A DNA stretch of 64,000 nt from Nilaparvata lugens (lineage: Eukaryota > Arthropoda > Insecta > Hemiptera > Delphacidae). This document shows, one piece after another, positions 33,235 to 45,649 of this stretch. Within the stretch, counting starts at the first letter, position 1. Each line of letters opens with the position of its first letter. Made by a program: the position numbers and the translations under genes. Under the pieces are notes generated by a model, which was not told the origin of the DNA, ran no database searches, and worked only from the letters and a program-made list of their open reading frames with translations. The DNA lies in assembly GCF_014356525.2 (NCBI RefSeq), contig NC_052505.1, positions 6,230,171 through 6,294,170 on the forward strand. Reading direction: 5' to 3'.

Positions 33235-33782
33235 AATAGTTATTTGTGCAACTAGTGCGCAAAGTGACAGTTTGCTGCACCGAAAGAAACGTTTACGCCC
33301 GAGCCGTAGGCGAGGGCGGAATGGTTTCTTGAGTGCAGCAGAGGAACTTTGCGCACGTATTTCACATTAAGTTTTTCCTACAGTTACCATTGAATATGAA
33401 AAGTGGGTAATTATGGGTAAAATTGCCTGAAATGCATCAAATGTTTTTCTGTGTAATTTTATTATTGATAAAAACCTTAATCCTAGAATCCTAAAGACCT
33501 CGTTGTCCTTGGTTATAATATATAATGAATAATAATTAGCGCGTTGTGCTTGGTTGCACCTCTGCTCACTATAGCAGCCACAGCAGTCACTGTTACCAAC
33601 TTCATTTTGATTTTGCTGCACTGTTGCTCCATATAACCTACTAAGTATTTTGCGTTGCCATGTTGCAAATCTGGAGTGCAGAAAAATTTTTCCCGCACTA
33701 GAGCGGAAAAGTGATTCTTTGCGTTCTGTAATCAGTGCAGCAATGGCCACTTTTCAACGTAACTGTAGGAAAAGAATATAAT
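33235..33782. mobile_element. Foldback-type element, copy 2 (uninterrupted)
   Basis: Same element as 7393-8990 without the nested insertion. It starts AATAGTTATTTGTGCAAC, carries the long GC-rich palindrome (centre GAGCCGTAGGCGAGG), the CCTACAGTTAC / GTAACTGTAGG inverted pair and the CCGCACTAGAGCGG mini-palindrome. The minus strand keeps a 127-codon frame open (33750-33367), and most of it is also open in the 7-kb copy. Its sequence has no domain I know, and a palindromic element body can stay open by chance, so I do not call it a gene. Confidence 0.65.
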
Positions 33783-35879
33783 TCATCATAATTTGTGTCA
33801 CAGCACGTAACACTTTGAATTTTGTGCCTACGCTATTGAATAGTTAACGACACTGGGCGTACAGCTATCTGTTGAGAGACTGAAATCTGATTTTTTGATG
33901 AACAGAACTCATAGAAAAACACAATAAGTTTGATGTTTATGATCCGAATGAACTGTATTTTCTTAAAGTTTATGAGATTTTTTTCACTTATTTGATTTCA
34001 CAATTTTGACGCTAAAGTGAAAGTCAAAATTGAATGATGTTTCTCATTATTAAATCTTTCATATTCACTAACGGTGATAATTTAACCCCTTGATGAAGAA
34101 AACCTAGATACGGTGATCAGTACTACAATACATCGTTATTCTCATTTAAGAGGGTTGAGAGAGGTTTTACAAGCATACAAATATTGAATACTTCATGTAA
34201 ATGTGTTTCAGGTGTTTTCATGATTGTGCTTTTAGATGTATAATCCTGCGTTTATGTAGAGGTAATTAGAATATTCAACTATTCTTCAATTATCTCTATT
34301 CATGCATTCAGCAAATAGTCTGTTCGCTAATTGCAGTTTACTTCATTTTTATTGATGCTAATAGTTCCATCCAATAAAGTTTCTCAGTGATAGTATAGTA
34401 AACATTTTCAAAGAGATGAGTGGAAATGACATGCGATTTACAGGAGAGTAAGTGCAAATGCGTCATCCAGTTGTAATAAGTTAGCGTAAATACAGGTACA
34501 CAATTTTATTACTTTTAGTTATGAAATTTTTCAACATAGTTGAAATCATGTTCATAAAGTAGCTTTAAAATAATTCTTGTCAGAAATATTCTGCCCCGAA
34601 CATCGATTTGTATGTTTATGTTGGGCAATTGGGCAAGAGAGGGTGATCGATGATGTATTCACTCTGAAATCCTATCAACACATGTATCTTCTATAGTAGT
34701 TGGGTGGTTTCCGTCATCACAAATCCATGTATACATAAAATGAGTATGAGAGTTATGTACTGTACAGTACAGTCATGAACGCTAATCACGAGACCTCCAA
34801 GCGGAGTATAAAGATTATCTGATTTACAGCCTTACTATAGTTTGGTTTGTGGGAAGTAGCTTTTCAATTCATATTATTCTTTGATTTTTTCCATTGTTAC
34901 CATTCAAAGGTCATTTTCTCCTGATTTTTCCAATTCAAGAGTCAGATACCGGTATCCTATTACTTGAAACCTTCATCATGTCGAATGATTCGAATAGTTT
35001 GTTTGATTGATTCTCAAGCTGAAGACAACATTATGAATATAAGCATGAAGACTTTAGAATAAATTTTGTGCCCGATTCAATATTTCGCAATAATTTCGTA
35101 ACAGATGAAACAAATTATTTATCTATGAACAATGTTGCATCATATTCAGTTCCTTACTGTTAGTAATTGATATTATTGATAGTATTAGACAGTAAATGAT
35201 AGTAATTGATAGTAAGTATACATTTATAGATTTGAATCTTATAAACCTCGTGAAATTGAATATACGCAATTCTTCAACTAAATCAATTTCTATATTATTG
35301 AATAATTCGAAATTGTGTTCAAGAGACTTCAAACATAATAATAGTTTATTGCCTTAAGCTCGGTTGAGTTTGCTTTAGAATAACTGACATTGGGTTCTGC
35401 TGTATTTTTGTCTGTACAATTTGACAAGATGGAGAGCCCAATGCCGAGATTTGAAAGACAACTGGCATTTTATTTCCATCGCTATAATTTGAAGACAGAA
35501 TTTTTCTCTGTCCATTCCGCTCCCACTTGGCTAATGATACTATTGTCCTCTCTGTCTAATTTGGTTTGTTCATCTTGTATGATGGGTGTGGTGGGGAGTA
35601 GGTATGCTGGATTGCTGGAGCTACGATGCTCTGTTATTTTAATAAGAGCCAATCTCAAAATCTTCCCTCCCCATGCTAGATGGATGAGTGAGTGTTCTTC
35701 TGATATGCGCTTGTCTCGGGGAAAAGATAGATTGATACTGAGCATTCTTTTAATAAATAAAGGCCTATACGACAGTTTATCAAGGAAAGGTACTCCGTAG
35801 CCTGAAATTAGCCCTAGTTTTGGCGCAGATTATCCTCACCGCTGAATTATAAACAAAATGTCGGACTAATTCCGTAATA
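33783..35879. other. Spacer, nothing supportable
   Basis: AT-rich. ATTGATAGTA-type tandem words occur at 35155-35215. Frames open on both strands at 35390-35800 (136 codons plus, 87 minus) show no recognisable features. GTACTGTACAGTACAG self-complementary words occur near 34758-34775. Confidence 0.45.
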
Positions 35880-36015
35880 ACAATGCAGAGGCCTGCATGG
35901 CAGCGATCGGTCGGCAGTTGAGCTGCTGCCGCGGGCTTCTAATAAAATTAATATAAGATCCAAGATGGCGGCAAGAGCTTCTGTCTTGAAACTTGCAGCA
36001 TCAGAGCCCCGATAA
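35880..36015 (+). promoter_or_regulatory. Possible promoter/first-exon patch with AAGATGGCGGC
   Basis: A GC-rich patch (GCAGCGATCGGTCGGCAG, GAGCTGCTGCCGCGGGC) ends in CCAAGATGGCGGCAAG (35960-35975), a YY1-type element commonly placed at the initiator Met of housekeeping and mitochondrial genes. The ATG inside it (35965) opens a 16-residue Ala/Arg/Ser/Leu-rich peptide with no acidic residue until its end, before TAA at 36013-36015. The peptide resembles a mitochondrial presequence, but no GT donor keeps the frame open. Motif-level inference only. Confidence 0.2.
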
Positions 36016-39000
36016 GATTATATTAGGGAAGTTTGAGTGGCTGATCAAAATTGAAGACACTTTGTATGCAATTTTCATTGACCAATGAAATTCGTAGAAA
36101 TGAGCTCATACAGCTTCAAAACGTATTCTTTCATACATTTTCTGTCGTCTTATGTATTATATTTCTATTCCAACATGATGTATTGAAAATACCCTCAATT
36201 ATTCGGTTTATGAGGGTTTTTAAAATTATATCTTTCAAATTGAAGAATAGTTTGAAAGTATATAATATGTTTAGGTGATCCAGTGTATCAAAATTCATTT
36301 TTCTCTAGAAACAAGTACATAATATTTTAACAAGAAACAAGATTACCAGTGTAGATATCCTATATATTCTCAAATCCCATGTAAATTCGAGCGCATTCAC
36401 TGAGATACTGATGAGAAAACCATGCATCATAATCAATTACGTAAATGTACAAATACTTACTAGCATGTTTTTATATGTAATTATTATATGTAATCAATTT
36501 ACGAAATTATGGTAAAATTGTGGAGTAATTAGTAGTTTGAGTTATCGCAAGCATAAGAAAGAATTTCGCTCTTGCATCATCGCAAAAAAACAGGATTTTA
36601 TAAAAAAAAATGTGGAGTACTTACAAGTGATCAAATTGATTGACTACTTGTCAATAGCTTTTAATTATTGTTATTAGCTATATTTATTCATGATAATTAT
36701 CATCTATTTCTAATAGAATACCATTACATAATGACAAGTATACCTGAAATCTTGAATTGAAAATATGATGAATGGGGGAGATAAGTGATAACAATGCAAT
36801 GACGCCGACTTCATAAAAAACATTGAGTGATGAAGAGGTTTAGATATTCATTCAGATTCCTGCTAATCAGACTATTTGTCTATATATTTTACTTCTTAAT
36901 CTTATTGAACAAATTCTACTACATTTATTTCTATCACTGCATTTAGATGACAACCATGGTTTGCCGTTATTTATGTGGTACTTTTCTTCTTCCTGTGAAT
37001 AGAATGTACATTGGTATACTGTGTAAAATGTGTAGTATTTGCTTACCATGCTTTGAACGTAATTTCTTACCATCAAAAAATATAGCGTATTTGAAAACAC
37101 GAATAATTCAAATTCACAAGAGGGATAGCAATATGTGAGGATTATTCTCATTTGAAACAATAACTATGAAAAGTGTATCCTGATTGGCAGAGATGAATAT
37201 TATGTAGTATCAAAAAATTCGTGTGTATTTGTTATGATATTCATCAACCTTTGATCGAATCATGCATTTTTAGAAATAAATGTTTAACGATGGTAAAGCA
37301 TATACATTGATGCAATCTGTCTTGATCCTTAATGTAAATAAATCAATTGAGTGCCGTTGATTATCATTGAATGCATAGTGACTATAGAGCGTGGAACCGG
37401 TTAGTGAGTGTTTCGCGCCATTCATCTTATCAACTTCACCAATCTCGAACACGGAGAACGTTCACTTATTACAATGATTGGGGCCCGAGAAGGAAATCAA
37501 AATTAAAATATTAATCATAATGACTGTTTTCGATTTAAATGTGTGCTGCAATGTTTCGTCTTAATATCGAAGCCAAAGATCAAGATTATCGTGATGGCAA
37601 TGTCTTTTTCAATGATATTATATATCAGGCATGTTCAATCTCGATTTAATTTGTACGTTTACGGAGAGCTGGCTGCTTCTTACCTACAGCGTAGCATGTA
37701 GTAAACGAACAAAACCACACCTGAAAGTCCAAAGTCATAAATCATGAAAATTATCAATCTCTTCTTGCAGAAGAAGAAGATTACAATTAAGCATGTGGAT
37801 GCAAACCATCACTTTAAAAACACTTTTTTCAGATATATTTTCCAGCAAATAAAACAATTATTTCACCAGAAGTATAATTATTATGGAAATTTGATTGGAA
37901 GTAAACATGTTTATCTACCTACGCGAATGTAATTTTTATGATCTCTGGAAAATACATAGCCTTCAGTTATTAGTCTTCATAGGTGAATATTCGACTACGT
38001 TCAATTGATTGTAGAACTGAATTTTTGTAGAAAAAAAATTTGATTTGGCAATTGGAAATGGCTGTATGGTCGCAATTTACCATTGAATATAGGGCTATAG
38101 AGTTCACATGTGCAATTCACTTGCGTTCTACAATTCTACTGGGAACTATTTTTTTCACGAATTTATCAGTCATTATCTCCTAAAGAATTGATTGAAATAC
38201 TTTCCATGTCATAATTCTGTTCTTGTTAACTTAACCTGCATCTTTGGGTCTGCTGAAAATGTGTTAGTAGGTATTTGCTGCCACTAACTGAGACGATGAA
38301 AAGGATTCGTATGACGGAGATAATTTATCGATCGTTAAACGCATGCTGAAGCCTTCACCATCTCCTGAGTCATAAATTGTGGGTCGATTCTTTCCGTAAT
38401 GCCTCACCATAAAAAGTGGAAGTTCATACGGATATTCTGTGAGGGTTCTAACTGTAGTTAATTATCAGGATTCAAACTAGGATGATTTATGTGAATGCAC
38501 TGAGATACTACACAACCATCGATACACACAACTGGTACACTGATCCAGAATAAGGTGTTGAATCAACCATGAAATGATGGAAGTCTTCCGAGTTCATTCA
38601 CGAATACGAAAACTGCATTATACAAAAATTCTAATCTATGGAAAAGATGTTGACACTTAATTTAACCTGTAGGTTCAATTCTCCAATCTATTAGTAAATC
38701 ATTTATTATCATGATAATCATGTTATAAATCATATTTAATTTAAATGGATTACTGTAGAACTGTATTACAGTTTTTCTAATCATGATTATGAGTTTATTG
38801 TTCACATTGTGACTCAAGACTAATCAGTTGAGTAATGGAAGTGAGTAATATTATAATAAATGATTGAAAGAATGATAATATTCTAGAGCTTTAGAGTTTT
38901 GGAAAGTGACTTTCCTAAATCATGGAAATCTGTTTTCTTCCAGACCCACGTAGGCCTACCGTACCACTGTACCAAAGGTACTCAAACTAATTTAACTTGG

Positions 39001-41314
39001 GCACCGCATTACCAAGTCAAACAACTATACCGGACTCGAATAATCATTTTCTAGCCTGTGTATTAGAGAGGCCTCACGTGGAGGTAATAATATCAATAAA
39101 AATTGCTCATCAGTGAACAGTGATTTCGCATGATTGACGCGCTTTCCATGGCTTCCCATACAGTGCCGTTCATAGCGTATTTATGAAGTTTCAATATTAT
39201 ATTTTGAAGAAAACTGTCAGAAACACCCGAGGGAAGTGAAGCGTGGACTGATTTTTTGGATACCATTTGGACTCACTATCATAACAAGACTCAAAAATAT
39301 TGAAATAATTTGAAAAGTTGCATTTCTATCCAGAATGAAAATACGCCGTCAAAATAAAAAAATTGAAATACTGGAGTCTTGTTGACGTTAAACTTGAGTA
39401 ATGAAGATGTAGTGTGAGGCCTGGAGGAGTAAGAATTCACATTTTATCATGAATATGAATTGCTGGCACTTAGCACTGATTTTTGCATACACCTACATGC
39501 ACATTTTTACTTTTTATTAAAGTTCTTTCGGTCTTCAAAGTAGTTCAAACTCTTGCCGCGAGGGTGAGCTGCAAAGAAACCGCGTAGGTGTCATAGGAGA
39601 TAATCAGTGGAAGGCTAACACGGCCCGAGGGTTTTCTCCCGGAACTCAGAGGATAAAACGTGGAACTATAGGGGAAGCTGGAACAAACTTTCCTGTGGCA
39701 ACCTGTGATTTACACTTCACGCCATGACATTAATTCTACTTTTAAATGAGCTCTTTATTTGTTGCAATGAGCCTTTGCACCAATAAATTATAACCAGTGC
39801 TATTCAAAATGTGAAACCCATTACTTGAAATTTGTCTGCTGATTGCTAATGTAACATGGTGTATGAGCAAGATTGAGTACCAACCAGTTGTTGAAGGAGC
39901 TTACAAAGGTTAAACTGGGAATTTGTTACTTTGAATGATGATCTCAAGTAATTGCTTTCTTCCACTGGAGCAAAAATTCCATTGTTCTAGCTCAAATCAC
40001 AATATTGCATTCTACTATAGCACACAAGTGCATAATATATATAATGCACTAGTGCTTCACATACGACTTGTACAATAGATTATCTATTGACGAAACCGAG
40101 AAAAAGGTAGCATAAAAATTAGATAGAGGAGTAAGTGCTATTTGTTGGCCGTAAGGTGAAAAAACACCAAAAGTTTCTTCTAACAATATTCTATTTATTC
40201 AGTGTAAGGACGAAGCTCTTCAACTGAACATACGAAAGCTCAATGCAATATATTTCCAGTATTAATTCAGTACTTGATGAAATTGAATTTAGGCAAGTAT
40301 TGCATTAGAACACGAATGCTCTTCAACTCCAGTTCTGAATCAAATCCATATTCTCCTTTTCTTAATCATAGTTCATTATACCGTGGTTTGTTTGAGTTTG
40401 GTTTTGTTTTTAAATGTTTATTCAATGTAAGATTTTTTAAAGTACAATCGTGGAAATCAATGATCGATTTCCTTCTCAGCTGAAACCCCATTAGAACTTT
40501 GCGTCTCCAATGACCGTTCATTATCATCAAACTTCTGTTGGAAGCAAGGGTTTTTCAAACCAACGGTACCCATGCTTTATTCGCTTGAGACCTTTGAAAA
40601 GATCGAAACTCTCCAGTTGAGGAATTCACGAAATGCCACTTGCCGTGTCCCGTGTATGCGGTGCCTCAGAGTCCAACATTAGAAGATCGGTATCTTTAAC
40701 TTATATGCAGCACAGTAAATAACCGACGTGGTATTTCCGAAATGCGTACGCCTGAGTGAAAGAACAGGCGTCTTAAATTTCCACCAAACGACTTGTGTAG
40801 GATAGTGATTTGAGTAAATGGTTGAGAGAAGAGAGAGAGCGGATGGAAGGAGAGATGAAGTGAAGGATGAAAATGAAGATAAGTTTGAAGAAGAGTAGAA
40901 GATTAATTGTATGCATGAGAGATCACAGTCTCACTTTTCCACCTGTCGCAACGGCGTTCGTATTTATGTCTATTATTCAGATTAGATACACAGTGTCTCC
41001 AGTCTCCACTCGCATCCTGGAGGACAGACAGACATTTCTACGCAACTCCAAACAAATCTGAGCAGGAAAATTTATCTGCAAAATGGAACTCATCTACATG
41101 AGAACATTCTCTTCATTAATTGTTGAAATTCGAACCCTGATCGAGGAACGTGAGTTGAGCATTGAAAATGTCCGTAAATTGATCCCAATAAAACATCTGA
41201 TATCTAATTTCTGGTATCTCAGATGTTACTGACATATAATTATTAAGTACATATACTTCAAGTTCCTGATAACTATTACTCAAGTGTATCTCAGTTTATG
41301 ATTAGTATTACTTA
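36016..41314. other. Long AT-rich stretch, no gene supported
   Basis: Scattered 60-97-codon frames (for example 36867-37160 minus, 37744-37932 plus, 40274-40483 plus) lack any recognisable feature. 39540-39710 is GC-richer but without a coherent frame. No bounded repeats were recognised. Short self-complementary words (TCATGATAATCATG near 38710; TGCATAATATATATAATGCA at 40029) are noted. Confidence 0.45.
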
Positions 41315-41452
41315 GTGCCATTTGCCAGTTTAAACTAAATTGCATTCTAAAATGGATTGAATCCATATCAAGCCACATTTATTATAATGTAATATATTTT
41401 GAGGTTAAGCCACCAGCTGATTAAATTCAGTTTGAGCTTTGACTGTGCAAAC
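41315..41452. mobile_element. Small inverted-repeat element, copy 1
   Basis: Left part GTGCCATTTGCCAGTTTAAA-CT, right end AGTTTGAGCTTTGACTGTGC-AAAC. It differs from copy 2 mainly at its left terminus. The repeated order CAAACTGAAT-type, AATCCATATCAAG, ACCAGCTGATT is shared. Noncoding. Confidence 0.65.
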
Positions 41453-41465
41453 GGCCCTCAGTGTT

Positions 41466-41605
41466 GTTTGCACAGTGCTAGTTTAAACTAAATCTCATTT
41501 TAAATTCGATTGAATCCATATCAAGTCTCGTTTGTTATAATATAGGTTCATCTTGAGTTTTAGTCACCAGCTGATTGAATTCAGTTTAAACTTTGACTGT
41601 GCAAA
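41466..41605. mobile_element. Small inverted-repeat element, copy 2 (140 bp)
   Basis: Starts GTTTGCACAGTGCTAGTTTA-AACT and ends AGTTTAAACTTTGACTGTGC-AAAC, exact complements over GTTTGCACAGT and AGTTTAAACT. It follows copy 1 head-to-tail with a 13-bp gap. The junction ACTGTGCAAAC...GTTTGCACAGT itself forms an 11-bp perfect stem. Confidence 0.75.
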
Positions 41606-43228
41606 CGGTCCTTTGTCACATCATGATTTCAAAGCTCAAACTCATGTGACACTAAATCCTTGTTCATTATCATTTTTCCATTATTCATAAGTTTTTTGTA
41701 AAATTTACCATAAAATTCTACATGTAAATAAACTTTCAAGTGAGAGCAAGTCATTCAAATCGATTGAAAATGTTTGCAATGTGATACAATGTTAGTATTA
41801 CAGTACTTCTTTGACAATTTTGAAGGACTTTTTATAAAATGGATTATGTAACGGATATAAATTACACCGCACTGTACGCCATAAATATCATTATTTTATC
41901 TATTTATACATCAATAAATATGCATTTGTTGTATGTAAATGTTGTATGCACTCCTCTTGGCGAATTGAGACAAAGGATATTGGTTTTTTTCAGATTTGAG
42001 ACAAAAGATAGAGTACTGGTATATTGTTACTATCCTTGGGCTGCAGCGTCTCTTGTGGATGCAAGAGTTTGAGATCGTACAGTGGCGCTCTTGAAGCCCA
42101 GCGGTCAAGAGCCGAACTATTGCTCTCTGCACAACTCTGCTCTCTGGAATTCTCCCTCTCTTTTGCTTTCCGAGTTGGATACTCTCACGCGAAACTTGGC
42201 TCTTGGAAAAATTGTTTGTTTTTCTCTCCAAAGGACCAATGAAATCCAACTTCTCTTCAAGACATGTAGAGCAGATTCTTAATTTTATATCATCATTGTT
42301 TGCTTCATAATTTCTTTAAATGAAAAATTCACGAAATAATGGACAGATTTATTGGAATTGTGAAAAATCATTCCTCGTATATGATAGATATTAGAATTAA
42401 TCGCTGTGATGCATAACTGTCTTCTGTGACTGAAATTTCTACAACAGAAAAATAGGTTTCATTATTCTGGAACGACGTAAATTACAGTAATAATAGGGCA
42501 GCATGCAACTTCAGGAGCTTCTTCCTCATGTTTCACATGGGATAAACAATACTTGATTGAATACTAGGTTGAATTCAGAGTTCAGGAATATCACATTTTT
42601 TCTAACTTTTATTGTGTTATATGTAGTACAAGTACTAGCATAAACTTATGAAATATGAAAATAATCGTCTTTTTAATTGCCAAATAATTTGAAGAGCACC
42701 TCCTTCATGCACAAAACTCAACGTTCACTTGTATCAATTGAATTCCTCATTATTAAAAGCCACAGCACTCCTTTCCCCAAAGTAAATAAAGCAGATACAC
42801 AACTTTTTTCGAAACGTCAAGGATTAATATTGGGAAGGATAGTTTGTGATGAAAACCAGAAGAGTTGAGAACCTAAACACTCTGAAGTTATTACTTTTAC
42901 AAAATTTAAATGAACTATTTAACTTGTCTCCCATGCAATAAAACTTAATTTTCCTTCCAAATAATTGTTATATGATTTGGTATGCTACTTAAAATGTAAT
43001 ATTCATGTTTGTTTTATTGGTGTCAAGGCTCTACACGGTTTCTTATTTGATGGAAACTTGGTGATCCGTCTATTTCAGATGAAACTACCAGTAAAGTGAT
43101 AAGTTGATTATTGTGCGTGAGCATTGTAATAAAATCAGTATTATTAGAAAATCAGCATTATAAAATAAATTTGTTTTTCTGTAAGAATCAACACAATCAT
43201 CAATGAATCGTATTGATTTACTGATAGT
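41606..43228. other. Spacer, no gene supported
   Basis: A moderately GC-rich patch at 42040-42240 (CTGCAGCGTCTCTTGTGG, CAGTGGCGCTCTTGAAGC) keeps frames open on both strands but has no recognisable product. The rest is AT-rich. Confidence 0.45.
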
Positions 43229-43339
43229 AATTACATTGTATTATTTTATTTTGTTATAGACTGAAAGGCTATCTTATTCCATTCAGAGCACGGGGAGGAA
43301 GCTGCTTCTTGTAACTGATGAATATATTTTGTTCTTTGT

Positions 43340-43546
43340 ATGGAATGCGATTGGAAAAGGAAACAGAGGACTTCAATGTCCTGCTACTTGTTACCGTACT
43401 ACTGCTGCAAGGGAGCTTCCGTCATGTTTCTCAACATTTTCAAATTCCACCATTGCATGGATCTGTTAAAGCGTGGGTCTATAATGTACGTAAAACTAGT
43501 ACTTACTGCAACTACCAGAAATACTAAAAATACTTTAGTTTTATAA
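43340..43546 (+). other. 68-codon frame preserved in both duplicates, copy 1
   Basis: The frame starts at ATG and ends at TAA with the same length in copy 2 (46736-46942). It encodes a basic, Cys/Tyr-rich peptide with CYLLPYYCCKGASVMF in the middle and no family resemblance I know. Between copies, about four codon changes are synonymous and eight are not. A pair of offsetting single-base indels near the 3' end keeps the frame. That ratio is only weakly below neutral, so coding status is unproven. No promoter or poly(A) evidence. Confidence 0.15.
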
Positions 43547-43868
43547 GAATGAGAACTTTCATATTTTAACCACTAATTTCTAACACTTCATTAATAATGA
43601 CTAATGAATAATTTTACTTTCTTTGAATAGAAAGGAACAAATAATCAACTCTCGAAATACATCCGCTAAAACATTTATTTTAACTTTACAGAACTGGAGA
43701 ACCCATTCATCCACATCAAGGTTGTATAATTGGTGGAATTGTTTGCTCTACTGGAGGAATATACAGACCGAAAAAAACATTCATATCATACAATTTCTTA
43801 CCATTGGATTATTACATGCTGGAGAGAATCGCACAGGACAGAGAGGAATGAAGAAGGAGGAATCATAG

Positions 43869-43970
43869 ATAAAAATATTAATCTGAATATCTGATACTTT
43901 AAAATGGCATTAGTACCCGAAACATGTAGTGAAAAATAATTCATAAGGGTACTCAGATTAATATTTTTAT
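43869..43970. mobile_element. 102-bp inverted-repeat mini-element
   Basis: ATAAAAATATTAATCTGA (43869-43886) is the exact complement of 43953-43970. AGTACCC (43911-43917) and GGGTACT (43947-43953) pair as well. Present only in duplication copy 1, next to the larger element. Confidence 0.75.
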
Positions 43971-44276
43971 TTATATTAAAAGTAGTATCTGGTGTGGTAC
44001 ACTCACAAACTTTCCTTGTTCATATTTGAAACTACGATCAAACTTCTGTATATGTGTATATATAATTATTGTTTCAGAGTACTTTTTCTTAGAGTAAATT
44101 GTGAAATACGATTATTTTTTTAGTCGTAATTTTTTAAAGTCGTCAAAACAGCTGTTCTACAGATGAAATATCTCGACTATGTGTTATTTTTATGAACTGC
44201 GCTACCTACCTACCTCATGCACGAGAAGGAGGTTACTAAGTCCATTTCTCAAGGATGGGGTGGACCCCCCATTAGT

Positions 44277-44905
44277 TTCCCAGAGAGGAGAATCATGCCA
44301 GTTGATAGAGCTGATAAAAAGCTATCCATTTAATAAATTGAAGAAAATCGTTACAGCCGTTTTCGAGAAAACCGTGAAAAAAATGGTTTTTTAGTGATTA
44401 TCCGCCATTTTTCTCAAAATATTACGGAGCTCCTGCAATTTTCCCAGAGATGAGACTCATGGCAGTTGATAGGGCTTATAAATAGCTATCCATGGTATAA
44501 ATTTGAAGGAAATCGTTAGAGCCGTTTTCGAGGAAAACCGTGAAAAACATGGTTTTTTAGTGATTATCCGCCATTTTCTCAAAATATTACGAACTCCTGT
44601 AATTTTTCCAGAATGAGACTCATGTCAGTTGATAGGGCTTATAAATATCATGGTATAAATTTGAAGAAAATCGTTAAAGCCGTTTTCGAGAAAACCGTGA
44701 AAAACATGTTTTTTTAGTAATATCCGCCATTTTTCTCGAGAATATTACGCAGCTCCTGCAATTTTCCCAGAATGAGACTTATGTCAGTTGATAGGGCTCA
44801 TAAATAGCTATCCATGGTATAAATTTAAAGAAAATCGTTAGAACCGTTTTTGAGAAAATCGTGAAAAACATGGTTTTTTAGTAATTATCCGCCATTTTTT
44901 CCGCC
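44277..44905 (+). repeat. Four tandem ~158-165-bp units
   Basis: Units start TTCCCAGAG(A)... at 44277, 44441, 44606 and 44764. Each runs through AGTTGATAG, AAATCGTTA, CCGTTTTCGAGAAAA, CGTGAAAAACATGG and ATTATCCGCCATTTTTCTC. Unit 4 leads into GCCATCTTGAATTGAATTTT, the non-repeated continuation also present near 52290-52315. Confidence 0.93.
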
Positions 44906-45028
44906 ATCTTGAATTGAATTTTATTGAATTTCTTATTGTCGGGTCCTCTTGGTATAAGGACCTTGAGTTTAAAATTCAAGTCAATCGGTTAATTAGGAAT
45001 GGAGTTATGGTTCACAGACATACCACAT

Positions 45029-45128
45029 ACACACATACACACATACACAAACACACATAACACACACACACACACACACAACACACACACACACACACAC
45101 CACACACACCACACACACACACACACAG
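45029..45128. repeat. (AC)n microsatellite
   Basis: Interrupted AC array (ACACATACAC, then long CACACA runs with CC interruptions), internal to the ACTTTCCTTG element. A 68-codon His/Thr frame across it is an artefact. Confidence 0.95.
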
Positions 45129-45649
45129 ACCAACACCCAAAAATCATGTTTTTGGACTTAGGGGACCTTGAAACGTATAGAAAACTTGAAATTGGGGTAC
45201 CTTAATTTTTTTTGGAAATCAATACTTTACTTACCTATGGTAGTAGGGCAAGGAAAGTAAAAAAGACCTGAAGAAAAAAGACAATGAATGGAGGAATCAT
45301 GTATTGACTTATGCCAGGGCAGAACACTGATGTTGATGATTAGATTATTATTACCAGTTTACTACTCTAAATAATATTAATTGATTTCTCAATAACAATT
45401 GAATGCTGTACTCTCCCACACATATTTCAATCTTCTTCTTTCTTCGCGGAACTGAAATCAATGTTGTGTCTTCCACAATCAACTTCCTACTTTCAATAAT
45501 TCATCAAGTAATTTGTTTCCTTTTTCAAAAGGTATTAGACTGAATAACATGTTATTGATTCTTCTGAGAACCTATTTTTATAATTTTCAAACCCCCATTT
45601 TTTATATTTCCTCATCTTTTAACCTCATTGGAATTTTATATAGCTTTCA

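Larger units (their letters stand above)
43990..45262 (+). mobile_element. ACTTTCCTTG inverted-repeat element with amplified interior
   Basis: Left end CTGGTGTGGTACACTCACA-AACTTTCCTTG; right end GTAGTAGGGCAAGGAAAGT at 45241-45259. CTTTCCTTG and CAAGGAAAG are the inverted termini. The body contains four ~160-bp tandem units, an AC array and a conserved tail (TTTTTGGACTTAGGGGACC, GAAATTGGGGTACC). A shorter relative with a single unit lies at 51766-52616. No transposase. It sits inside duplication copy 1 only, so it probably inserted after the duplication. Confidence 0.65.

Noticed and set aside
44277..44905. CRISPR-like or coding tandem array
   Set aside because: Units of ~160 bp are contiguous without spacers and contain stops in all frames. 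It is internal transposon amplification in a eukaryotic genome.
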